DNA from: Nitrospirota bacterium
Lineage (GTDB): Bacteria > Nitrospirota > Nitrospiria > Nitrospirales > Nitrospiraceae
Reading direction: 5' to 3'
NCBI GenBank assembly: GCA_004296865.1
Contig: SCVQ01000176.1
Location: 1-5,216, forward strand
DNA: 5,216 nucleotides
The notes beneath the pieces are model-generated. The model did not search any database. It saw only the letters and a list, made by a program, of their open reading frames with translations, and was not told where the DNA came from. A program made the translations under genes and the position numbers. Position 1 is the stretch's first letter, and each line of letters starts with the position of its first letter. This document shows positions 1 to 4,887 of this stretch, piece after piece.

Positions 1-331
1 GGTCGGCGAACCGCTCTATCAGGCGATCGGTTTCCCGATCCTGCCATTCGTCGAGGAACGGCGATGCGTTGAGGCGGGGGAAGACGGCCTCGATGGCGGC
101 TCTCTGCTTGGCGGCCCGAGCCTTGACCTCGTGGCGAACCGATTGGTCGAGACTCTCGACCCCACGCCGCAATTCGGCGGCATCCAGCGTGGTGATGGCG
201 AAGAGGCCGATGCAGCAGTGGCTGCAGCCGCTCGTGCATGGAATCGCTTCGAGGAGGGAGGCTCGGGCGCGGTTGAACCACCCTTCTGCGCGGGCGTGGA
301 GGTTTGTTCGGGGTTGGAGAGGGAGGCTCAT
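1..331 (-). CDS. YkgJ-like cysteine-cluster protein, 3' end outside the window
   Basis: Hypothetical metal-binding protein; the first 110 residues are visible and the frame runs off the left edge. The diagnostic feature is a compact cysteine cluster at residues 32-40, read as PCTSGCSHCC (C32, C36, C39, C40), followed by IGLFAITTLDAAEL. The CxxxCxxCC pattern is that of the YkgJ / zinc-iron-chelating family (Pfam UPF0153 type), in which the cysteines are thought to bind Zn or an Fe-S centre. The reaction, if any, is unknown. After the cluster the protein is an Arg/Glu/Ala-rich, probably helical stretch. No signal peptide is visible, so it is probably cytoplasmic. The ATG at 331 lies 17 nt after the stop of the upstream gene on the same strand, suggesting an operon. 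There is no convincing Shine-Dalgarno sequence before this ATG, so translation may be coupled to the upstream gene. The family call rests on the motif alone. Confidence 0.72.
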   Translation of the reverse strand, partial: MSLPLQPRTNLHARAEGWFNRARASLLEAIPCTSGCSHCCIGLFAITTLDAAELRRGVESLDQSVRHEVKARAAKQRAAIEAVFPRLNASPFLDEWQDRETDRLIERFAD

Positions 332-348
332 GGCCGGCGCTTGCGCGA

Positions 349-894
349 CTAGTCTTCCATTTCGACGACGAGTTCGCCTTTGGGCGAGAAGAAGCCCTGC
401 CCATCGACTTGCACGATTCCGTTGCAGTGTTCTTGAAAGAACTCCAGAACCCAGCCGTTAAAATCATAGCCGTCATCCGTGATATCGCCTTGCGTAAGAC
501 GCGTGGTCACGATGAACCGGCAGCGCATTACGTGCTCGCGGACGAGCTGGGCTTCGACATCGTCGAAGATTGAGAGCTGGTGTAGGAACTGTTCGCGCTC
601 CTTTTCGAGGTCTTCCTTATAGGTCCCGCGGTCGCGCAGGCAGAAAATTTGGATGGGTTTTCGTTCCCGGTCATAGCCGAGGGAAATTTGCACCCAGGCC
701 CAGTCGTCCAATGCGGCGGGATCCACCTTGGGAACCAAAGGCGTTTGGCCTTTTGATTTCAGGAAATCCAGGAGCAGGCGTAGCGGCGGGGAGTCCTCCC
801 GGCTGCAGAAGACCCGGGAGTAGATAAAGACTTCTGCTGCTCCGGGTTGCTGTGGCTGTGGACTGGATGGTACGACCGGCAGTTCTTTCCCCAT
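349..894 (-). CDS. hypothetical protein, 181 aa
   Basis: I do not recognise this protein and assign no function. It begins with a Pro/Gln-rich segment (about residues 5-18), then a mixed alpha/beta body: a hydrophobic strand (VFIYSRVF, 22-29), a Leu-rich helix (38-47), a likely strand ISLGYDRERKPIQIF (70-84), a charged helix (91-107) and a Trp/Phe-rich C-terminal part (147-169) ending in acidic residues. It has no signal peptide or membrane segment and is probably cytoplasmic. The frame is open further upstream, with ATG codons at 969 and 1026, but I chose 894. It has GAGGGG close before it, and the candidate promoter at 949-977 would start transcription near 942, downstream of the other two ATGs. 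It is followed after 17 nt by the cysteine-cluster gene. Reality as a gene is supported by sensible protein composition and the absence of a competing frame. Confidence 0.75.
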   Translation of the reverse strand: MGKELPVVPSSPQPQQPGAAEVFIYSRVFCSREDSPPLRLLLDFLKSKGQTPLVPKVDPAALDDWAWVQISLGYDRERKPIQIFCLRDRGTYKEDLEKEREQFLHQLSIFDDVEAQLVREHVMRCRFIVTTRLTQGDITDDGYDFNGWVLEFFQEHCNGIVQVDGQGFFSPKGELVVEMED

Positions 895-948
895 GGACCC
901 CTCACGACCTCCGGCGACACGATTCAGGAAGCTGTGGAACGTGATGGT

Positions 949-977
949 ACTGTACTCCCTCCGCCGCATCGGTTCAA
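949..977 (-). promoter_or_regulatory. candidate sigma70 promoter for the leftward two-gene unit
   Basis: On the minus strand TTGAAC (977-972) is separated by exactly 17 nt from TACAGT (954-949). Each element matches four of six sigma70 consensus positions. Transcription would start near 942, giving a leader of about 47 nt before the ATG at 894. It helps decide the start of the hypothetical gene. Inferred from pattern only. Confidence 0.4.
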
Positions 978-1040
978 GACCGTCCGTGCGGGATGTGCCC
1001 AGGACCCTTGCTGGTGCCCTGTTCATTGCGCTTTTTGTGG

Positions 1041-1069
1041 TTGACAGGGTAGGGGACTTTCGTTACACT
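1041..1069 (+). promoter_or_regulatory. sigma70 promoter of the HU-family gene
   Basis: A perfect -35 box TTGACA (1041-1046) is followed by a 17-nt spacer and TACACT (1064-1069, four of six matches to the -10 consensus). Transcription would start near 1076, leaving a leader of about 129 nt before the HU start codon. A strong promoter fits an abundant nucleoid protein. Confidence 0.65.
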
Positions 1070-1192
1070 TTCGCCTGGCTTGATGGAAATTGATCGAAAG
1101 TGCTTAGGTTCAATGACGAAGGCTTGCGCAGAGGTTGCCGGTTACCAATGAGTCGGAGACGCATTACCGCAGTTCACCTTTCTAATTAGGTT

Positions 1193-1200
1193 GAGGAGGT
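1193..1200 (+). promoter_or_regulatory. strong Shine-Dalgarno of the HU-family gene
   Basis: GAGGAGGT ends 4 nt before the ATG at 1205 and is nearly a full complement of the 16S rRNA tail. Just upstream, ACCT (1176-1179) could pair with AGGT at 1188-1191 or with the end of the Shine-Dalgarno (1197-1200). That pairing is short and may have no regulatory meaning. Confidence 0.7.
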
Positions 1201-1204
1201 CCGT

Positions 1205-1492
1205 ATGGCAAAAGCGATGACAAAGTCCCAGATTGCAGATCACATGGCGGGGAAAGTCGGCATCACCAAGAAAGCTGCGGCGCAACTTCTGGATGATCTG
1301 GCCGCCCTTGCGTACAAGGAAGCGAAGAACACCTTCGCGCTTCCAGGGATCGGCAAGCTGGTACTGGCAAACCGGAAGGCCCGGATGGGACGCAATCCGC
1401 AAACCGGCGAAGCGATCAAGATCCCGGCCAAGCGGGTTGTCAAGTTTCGCGTGGCCAAGGCCGCTAAGGACGCCATCCTGGGTAAGCGCTAA
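1205..1492 (+). CDS. HU-family DNA-binding protein
   Basis: Small basic nucleoid-associated protein of 95 residues, close to the usual 90-95 for HU/IHF. Proteins of this family bind DNA as dimers, bend or wrap it, and influence replication, recombination and transcription. Residues 1-45 form the helical dimerisation part. The beta-arm carries the family signature GRNPQTGEAIKIPA (62-75), including P65, the proline that intercalates between base pairs in HU and IHF. The segment before the arm reads LPGIGKLVLANRKAR (46-60) rather than the FGSF type of enterobacterial HU, so this is a divergent subtype. A run of Lys and Arg closes the protein. The ATG is fixed by a strong Shine-Dalgarno. The gene stands alone, between its own promoter and terminator, so it is monocistronic. 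It cannot be assigned to hupA, hupB or an IHF subunit from sequence alone. Confidence 0.95.
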   Translation: MAKAMTKSQIADHMAGKVGITKKAAAQLLDDLAALAYKEAKNTFALPGIGKLVLANRKARMGRNPQTGEAIKIPAKRVVKFRVAKAAKDAILGKR

Positions 1493-1544
1493 CCGCAGGG
1501 TCTCGTCTGCGGGTCTAGAAGACGCGCAGGGCTGATCTTCTGAT

Positions 1545-1583
1545 GGGGCCGGCTCCCGAAAGGGACCGGCCTCTTCTTTTTTC
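1545..1583 (+). terminator. intrinsic terminator of the HU-family gene
   Basis: The left arm GGCCGG (1547-1552), a bulged C and TCCC (1554-1557) pair with GGGA (1562-1565) and CCGGCC (1566-1571) around a GAAA tetraloop. A T-rich tract with six consecutive T follows directly (1572-1583). This is a strong rho-independent terminator. A second hairpin, CCGCAG/CTGCGG (1493-1498 with 1507-1512), sits right after the HU stop codon and may protect the 3' end. On the opposite strand there is no T-tract, so the hairpin is not an obvious terminator for the convergent MoaD-like gene. Confidence 0.88.
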
Positions 1584-1626
1584 TCCAGCTTCTTGCCCTG
1601 ACCCGGGCCGGCTGGGTGGTTCGGGA

Positions 1627-1935
1627 TTACAACGTGGGAGCCAAGCCGCTGCCGCCCATACCGTCATGAGCCACCAGTTTGATGGCGTCGCCGTCTTGTA
1701 TGCGTGTGTCTTCACTGGCGATGCGCTTATTCACGGTCACCAACAGTTTTTTCTGTCTCATGAGGTCCAGAACTGCTCGCAGACACTCACCTTGCCGCTG
1801 GATGAGTTGCCTCACCGAGATGGGTTCGGAAATCTCACAGGCGAGGTCGCGCTCGCCGTCAGTCGTTTGCAACTGCCCCATTAGCGTGATCGTTACCATC
1901 GGGTTGCCGTTCCCCTTTCCGCAAATAAAAGACAT
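1627..1935 (-). CDS. MoaD/ThiS-family ubiquitin-like protein with a short tail after Gly-Gly
   Basis: Predicted beta-grasp protein of the MoaD/ThiS sulfur-carrier group. Such proteins are adenylated and thiocarboxylated at a C-terminal Gly-Gly by an E1-like enzyme, and then donate sulfur (molybdopterin, thiamine, thio-tRNA, cysteine pathways) or tag other proteins. Visible here: a starting strand VTITLMGQLQ (14-23), ISVRQLIQRQ (39-48), a helix (51-62), LLVTVNKRIA (64-73), and the family-typical end of the fold, IQDGDAIKLVAHDGMGG (79-95). Unlike the usual members, Gly-Gly (94-95) is not terminal but is followed by SGLAPTL. The ATG at 1935 has AGG seven nt upstream. An alternative ATG at 1899 (residue 13) starts just before the first strand and has GGGG 12 nt upstream, so the true protein may be 90 residues. 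No E1, MoaE or ThiG partner lies in the window, so the pathway is unknown. Confidence 0.8.
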   Translation of the reverse strand: MSFICGKGNGNPMVTITLMGQLQTTDGERDLACEISEPISVRQLIQRQGECLRAVLDLMRQKKLLVTVNKRIASEDTRIQDGDAIKLVAHDGMGGSGLAPTL

Positions 1936-2006
1936 AGAAGCGCCTGGTGACCCCGAGGCTGTGTGACTTGAGGGGCGCGCCGTTGACTCATCCGACCGAA
2001 CCTGCT

Positions 2007-2011
2007 AAGGA
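2007..2011 (+). promoter_or_regulatory. Shine-Dalgarno supporting a GTG start
   Basis: AAGGA ends 6 nt before the GTG at 2018. This selects the GTG over the in-frame ATG at 2048, which has only a weak GG pair near it. Confidence 0.5.
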
Positions 2012-2017
2012 CAGGCC

Positions 2018-2419
2018 GTGCAATCACTTGATGTCCATCGTTCCGGTATGCCCGATCTGCAGTTCGTGCTGCTGGTTATCGCGCTCTGTACCTCCCGACT
2101 TCCTTCCTTGAACGTCCCGGAGTCCCTGCGCGTGACGATCTTTGATCGTTGCTGGACCCTGGTCAACGATAGCCCGCCGCCGACTAAGCCGGAGGAACGG
2201 GTCCTGGATCTCAGAGCCGGCACCGAGTTGACGCTCGAAGCCATGGTGGATACGATCCGCAGCCTTTTGACCGAGGCCGGCATTACCACGTTGACGTGGG
2301 ACCATCCACCGAGCGAGCCCTCTCGCCCCAGTACTCCGGAAGCGACGCCGCTCATTGAGCGGCTGCAGAAACTGTATCCGGAACCGCCCTCTTCCCCCGA
2401 CCGTGGCGGTACGGCCTGA
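2018..2419 (+). CDS. hypothetical protein, 133 aa
   Basis: Not recognised; no function is assigned. The protein has a hydrophobic stretch near the start (LQFVLLVIALCT, about 14-25) that is broken by polar residues and not preceded by a typical signal-peptide charge pattern, so I do not call it membrane-bound. The middle (about 34-97) looks folded: LRVTIFDRCWTLVND, a short Pro-rich turn, then ELTLEAMVDTIRSLLTEAGITTLTW, a likely helix and strand. The C-terminal third is Pro/Ser-rich and probably disordered, with one helical patch (LIERLQKLY, 112-120). The GTG start has a good AAGGA six nt upstream. A longer frame on the other strand (2005-2520) has a Ser/Arg/Gly-rich composition typical of antisense reading, so I prefer this strand. 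Upstream it is divergent from the MoaD-like gene, and downstream it converges with the cyclase gene. Confidence 0.7.
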   Translation: MQSLDVHRSGMPDLQFVLLVIALCTSRLPSLNVPESLRVTIFDRCWTLVNDSPPPTKPEERVLDLRAGTELTLEAMVDTIRSLLTEAGITTLTWDHPPSEPSRPSTPEATPLIERLQKLYPEPPSSPDRGGTA

Positions 2420-2481
2420 CCCCTTCGTTGTTCTCGTGATGCGTTGCCGGTTCCGTTAGCCCCCCTCATACCTGCGGTGCA

Positions 2482-2505
2482 TTGTAACCGCTGCGGCGGT
2501 TTCAA
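2482..2505. terminator. hairpin between two converging genes, possible terminator
   Basis: AACCGC (2486-2491) and GCGGTT (2496-2501) enclose a TGCG loop. The stem extends by TTG/CAA after one T-T mismatch. It lies 63 nt after the stop of the rightward hypothetical gene and 47 nt beyond the leftward cyclase stop, where a shared terminator would be expected. Neither strand has a T-tract, so intrinsic termination would be weak. Confidence 0.3.
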
Positions 2506-2551
2506 GCCAGAAGGTGGCATCTTCGTGCTGATTTGGCACTGCCTCTCACGG

Positions 2552-3400
2552 TTAGCACGGCTGTCGGTTGCCCAACGAGTCTAATACGAGCCGAGGAAAA
2601 CCTCTCAAGGCAGGACCGCGACGATACGGACCGGTCCCCCCGTCCCCCCCCCGTATTTTGATCGGCAAGGACCAGACCGTCGCCCCTTTGGGCGGAAGCT
2701 GTTCCAGGGCAGCCACATTTTCCAGTGCATAGACATCGGCACCGTTCAGCACCCGATGGGCTGGAAAATCACGTGACCGTCCTGGATCGATGCTGGCCGT
2801 ATCGATGCCCACCCCGCGGACTGATCGTTGGTTCACCAGAAACTCAGCCGCCTCACGGGAGAATCCGGGGAAGTGCAGTGTGTGAGGATCGTCCGGCGTC
2901 TCGCTGCCCAGGTAACGTGGAGGGTCGGGCCATCGTTGCCCCCATCCGGAGTACATCAGTACGAGGGCGTCCGCTTGAATCCGGCCGTAGATGGATTCCC
3001 ATGCAAGGAGGTCTGCCGCCGTCAACTCATAGTCGGGGTTCGCGGCGCATTGTGATCGGACGTCGATGACGACCGCCGGTCCGGTCAGGCGTTCAAGAGG
3101 AATCTGATCGACGGTCTTGCGGTTGCGGCCAAAATGGATCGGGGCGTCAATGTGAGTGCCCCCGTGCTCGGAGGCCGAAAAATTCGCGGAGGCGTACCAG
3201 TATCCAGTCGGGGTCATTCCCCAGTCCGTTTTTTCCCACTGAAAATGCTTGTTGTTGGGCCAATACACTGTCTCGTGGCTGAAGTCGTGGGTGAGGTCGA
3301 TGAGTGTCGGAGGCCGTGTCGGTGCGCATGCCGGCCAAAGTCCCGTAACGAGCAGCAAAATAATCGGCGCGATCCTGTGCAACCCAGTCCCAAGCGTCAT
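2552..3400 (-). CDS. secreted cyclase-family metal hydrolase (kynurenine formamidase-like), frameshifted near its C-terminus
   Basis: Member of the cyclase family (PF04199), metal-dependent hydrolases that include KynB-type kynurenine formamidase and isatin hydrolase. The metal motif HGGTHIDAPIHF is at residues 79-90: H79, H83 and D85 are the likely ligands and H89 the catalytic histidine. H215 in PAHRVLNG and E227 in ALENV match the second conserved metal site. The N-terminus (1-24) is a signal peptide with a hydrophobic core and ends at C25; the WPAC sequence is a poor lipobox, so it may be a lipoprotein or a freely exported protein. ATG 3400 has GAAGGAG four nt upstream; the open frame beyond it is not needed. 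The frame reaches LPIKIRGG (245-252), then passes a run of nine G and reads a non-family tail to residue 282. With eight G it would read RGGTGGPVRIVAVLP and stop at 2605, the normal family ending (264 residues). Substrate is unknown. Confidence 0.85.
   Translation of the reverse strand: MTLGTGLHRIAPIILLLVTGLWPACAPTRPPTLIDLTHDFSHETVYWPNNKHFQWEKTDWGMTPTGYWYASANFSASEHGGTHIDAPIHFGRNRKTVDQIPLERLTGPAVVIDVRSQCAANPDYELTAADLLAWESIYGRIQADALVLMYSGWGQRWPDPPRYLGSETPDDPHTLHFPGFSREAAEFLVNQRSVRGVGIDTASIDPGRSRDFPAHRVLNGADVYALENVAALEQLPPKGATVWSLPIKIRGGDGGTGPYRRGPALRGFPRLVLDSLGNRQPC
2644..2652. repeat. nine-C homopolymer causing the cyclase frameshift
   Basis: A run of nine C on the plus strand (nine G in the coding strand), followed after two bases by a second run of six C (2636-2641). 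Removing one base from the nine-base run restores the conserved C-terminus of the cyclase. Such tracts are prone to slippage in cells and to miscalling in sequencing. Confidence 0.9.
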
Positions 3401-3498
3401 GGGGCTCCTTCTCCGTTTGCCGAGGCTTACAGGAAACGTACATCTGTTCTTCAGTGAAAGAATCAGATAAAATAAACAGCTTCGAAAAGGAAAAAGCA

Positions 3499-3504
3499 AG
3501 GGAG
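3499..3504 (+). promoter_or_regulatory. rfbC: Shine-Dalgarno supporting a GTG start of rfbC
   Basis: AGGGAG ends nine nt before GTG 3514. The in-frame ATG at 3454 has no such site and would add 20 Lys/Glu-rich residues not expected in the family. An AT-rich TAAAAT (3468-3473) could be a -10 box, but no good -35 box accompanies it. Confidence 0.55.
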
Positions 3505-3513
3505 AATTCCATC

Positions 3514-4065
3514 GTGCGTTTTGTCGAGACCGAATTGAAGGGTGTGGTCCTTGTCGAGTTGGATGTGTTCCCAGATCAGCGGGGGTATTTTCTTGAGGTT
3601 TGCCATGCAAGGAAGTATGCCGATGCGGGTATTCGCGGACCGTTTGTTCAGCACAACTTTTCGAAGTCTGTCCGCGGGACTCTTCGAGGATTGCACTACC
3701 AACTCAAAAACCCTCAAGCCAAACTGATAACCGTGGTCGAGGGGAAGGTGTTTGACGTTGCCGTGGATATCCGAGCCGGATCCCCAACCTTCGGCAAGTG
3801 GTTCGGCACCGAGCTTTCAGTTGAAAATAAGCGGCAGTTATACATCCCCGCCGGTTTTGCGCATGGGTTCTGCGTGCTCAGCGGCACGGCCGGGCTGTTC
3901 TATAATTGCACCGACTTCTACTCGCCTCAGGATGAGCGGGGCATCATCTGGAATGACCCGACGATCGGCATCGCTTGGCCGGTAACCCATCCGGTGCTCT
4001 CGACGAAGGATCAGGCCTACAAGACGCTGGCCGACATGGCGGGTGAGTTGCCCCTGTATGGCTAG
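3514..4065 (+). CDS. rfbC: dTDP-4-dehydrorhamnose 3,5-epimerase
   Basis: Cytoplasmic epimerase of dTDP-L-rhamnose synthesis (RmlC/RfbC). It converts dTDP-4-dehydro-6-deoxy-glucose to dTDP-4-dehydro-L-rhamnose, feeding O-antigen or other surface polysaccharide. With the GTG start the protein has 183 residues, the usual family length, in a single cupin-type jelly roll. Motifs in order: DQRGYFLEV (21-29), FVQHNFSKSVRGTLRGLHYQ (44-63) with the probable catalytic base H61, EGKVFDVAVDIR (76-87), YIPAGFAHGFCVLS (110-123), the probable catalytic acid Y130 in the FYNCTD segment, and LSTKD (162-166), whose D166 should pair with H61. All active-site residues appear intact. It is divergent from the cyclase gene, with 113 nt between them. 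The other rhamnose genes (rfbA, rfbB, rfbD) are not in the window, so this is either a lone copy or one separated from its cluster. Confidence 0.96.
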   Translation: MRFVETELKGVVLVELDVFPDQRGYFLEVCHARKYADAGIRGPFVQHNFSKSVRGTLRGLHYQLKNPQAKLITVVEGKVFDVAVDIRAGSPTFGKWFGTELSVENKRQLYIPAGFAHGFCVLSGTAGLFYNCTDFYSPQDERGIIWNDPTIGIAWPVTHPVLSTKDQAYKTLADMAGELPLYG

Positions 4066-4098
4066 TAATGTGCCTGCTCCGTATGGTTGCTATCCCGT

Positions 4099-4120
4099 GC
4101 CTGCTGCATGGCGGGCAGGC
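4099..4120 (+). terminator. weak hairpin after rfbC, possible terminator
   Basis: GCCTGC (4099-4104) pairs with GCAGGC (4115-4120) across a 10-nt loop, about 33 nt after the rfbC stop. There is no T-tract, so its role in termination is doubtful. Nothing else of note lies between rfbC and the perR promoter. Confidence 0.25.
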
Positions 4121-4148
4121 CCAACGCCGATCCTTGAGTAACTGTCGG

Positions 4149-4177
4149 TTGACCTTCTCTCTCGCACATGCTATATA
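4149..4177 (+). promoter_or_regulatory. sigma70 promoter of the perR-peroxiredoxin unit
   Basis: TTGACC (4149-4154), a 17-nt spacer, then TATATA (4172-4177) form a near-consensus promoter. Transcription would start near 4184, inside the palindromic operator, leaving a leader of only about 19 nt before the perR ATG. Confidence 0.75.
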
Positions 4178-4190
4178 GGAATCATTCCTA
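4176..4190. promoter_or_regulatory. PerR/Fur-type operator, perfect 15-bp palindrome
   Basis: TAGGAATCATTCCTA is a perfect 7-1-7 inverted repeat, the same architecture as the PerR box of Bacillus (7-1-7), though richer in G and C. It overlaps the last bases of the -10 box and the expected transcription start, so bound repressor would block RNA polymerase. Its place directly before a perR gene strongly suggests autoregulation of perR and the following peroxiredoxin. Confidence 0.75.
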
Positions 4191-4202
4191 AAAAGGAACA
4201 AG

Positions 4203-4760
4203 ATGAAACTTGCCCCGGATGAGATGCGGCAGCGGTTTCGAGAGCGTGGGCTGAAAATGACCCCGCAACGGGCCGCCATATACCAGGCTCTGGCCGGCAC
4301 AACGAGCCATCCGACCGCCGAGGATTTGCATCGACAAGTCAGGCGGCAGCATCCGATGATCTCGCCGAACACCGTCTATTACACGTTAGGCGTGTTGCGG
4401 GAGGCCGGGCTCGTATACGAGGTGAACTATTGGCACGACCGGTCGCGGTTTGATGCCAACATCGATCTGCATCACCACCTGATTTGTCTGGGGTGTCGAA
4501 GCATTCAGGACCTGACGGACGAGGCGCTGGACCGTCTGGCCGTGTCGGATCGGGCGAAGGCCGGGTTCTCGATAACCGGGCATCGAGTGGAGTTCCACGG
4601 GTATTGTGCAGCCTGCTGTCGCCGTGGACGAGCAGAGCGTGGCGTAGCGACATGCGGGTGCATGTCGGACGAGGGGCCCTTGCGGGATTTCTGTGACAGA
4701 AGCAATCGCCGGGCTAATGAAGGCCTGGCCGGCAAGAGGGAAAGGAGAAGCAATGGGTGA
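4203..4760 (+). CDS. perR: Fur-family peroxide-responsive repressor PerR
   Basis: Dimeric metal-dependent repressor of the Fur family, of the peroxide-sensing PerR type. An N-terminal winged helix (about 1-80; MTPQRAAIYQAL at 19-30, NTVYYTLGVLREAGLV at 56-71) is followed by the dimerisation domain. All five regulatory metal ligands known in Bacillus subtilis PerR align with an offset of -1: H36, D84, H90, H92 and D103. D103, where Fur proteins usually have Glu, favours PerR. The structural zinc site is complete: C95/C98 and C135/C138. Peroxide is expected to oxidise the histidine ligands and release the protein from DNA. ATG 4203 has AAGGA five nt upstream. At 185 residues it is about 40 longer than Bacillus PerR (145): an Arg-rich tail (139-185) with three more cysteines (151, 153, 164) follows the second CxxC and overlaps the peroxiredoxin start by 8 nt. 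The tail may be a real extension or readthrough past a lost stop. Confidence 0.93.
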   Translation: MKLAPDEMRQRFRERGLKMTPQRAAIYQALAGTTSHPTAEDLHRQVRRQHPMISPNTVYYTLGVLREAGLVYEVNYWHDRSRFDANIDLHHHLICLGCRSIQDLTDEALDRLAVSDRAKAGFSITGHRVEFHGYCAACCRRGRAERGVATCGCMSDEGPLRDFCDRSNRRANEGLAGKRERRSNG

Positions 4761-4887
4761 GCATGTGCATGTCGGCGAGATAGTGCCCAATTTTGAGGTG
4801 GAAACTTTCGACCCTCGCAAGGGGGATTTCGGCAAGGTTTCCTTGGGCATCCCTGCGGTCGCGCCACTACCGCGCCAAGAGTCATGA
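4753..4887 (+). pseudogene. 5' remnant of an AhpC/Prx-type peroxiredoxin gene
   Basis: The frame starts at ATG 4753 with AAGGAG five nt upstream and overlaps the end of perR by 8 nt. The first 32 residues, including VGEIVPNFEVETFDP (7-21) and KGDFGKVSLG (23-32), match the N-terminus of AhpC/Prx1-type peroxiredoxins, thiol peroxidases that reduce hydrogen peroxide. The family should then continue into a hydrophobic strand and the peroxidatic-cysteine motif (FYPxDFTFVCP type), but here 12 unrelated residues (IPAVAPLPRQES) and a stop follow. The active-site cysteine and most of the domain (normally about 170-200 residues) are absent, so this product cannot be a peroxidase. The break is near 4849. 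The intact ancestor was presumably cotranscribed with perR and controlled by the operator at 4176-4190. Confidence 0.8.

Noticed and set aside
895..1026. Longer version of the 181-residue hypothetical protein starting at ATG 1026 or 969
   Set aside because: Neither ATG has a Shine-Dalgarno, the extra residues look like translated non-coding DNA, and the best minus-strand promoter (949-977) would start downstream of both.
1083..1151. 22-codon open frame (ATG 1083 to TGA 1151) in the HU leader, a possible upstream peptide
   Set aside because: No ribosome binding site, and the start lies only about 7 nt after the predicted transcription start; a frame this short occurs by chance.
1983..2011. 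TTGACT-N17-TAAGGA as a promoter for the hypothetical gene at 2018
   Set aside because: The supposed -10 box is the Shine-Dalgarno itself, and transcription would begin at the start codon; the AAGGA is better explained as a ribosome binding site.
2005..2520. 171-codon minus-strand frame opposite the hypothetical gene at 2018-2419
   Set aside because: Ser/Arg/Gly-rich composition typical of antisense reading, and the plus-strand frame has a proper ribosome binding site and a more protein-like sequence.
3401..3610. Extension of the cyclase upstream of ATG 3400
   Set aside because: ATG 3400 has a clear GAAGGAG and is directly followed by a normal signal peptide, which would be buried by the extension.
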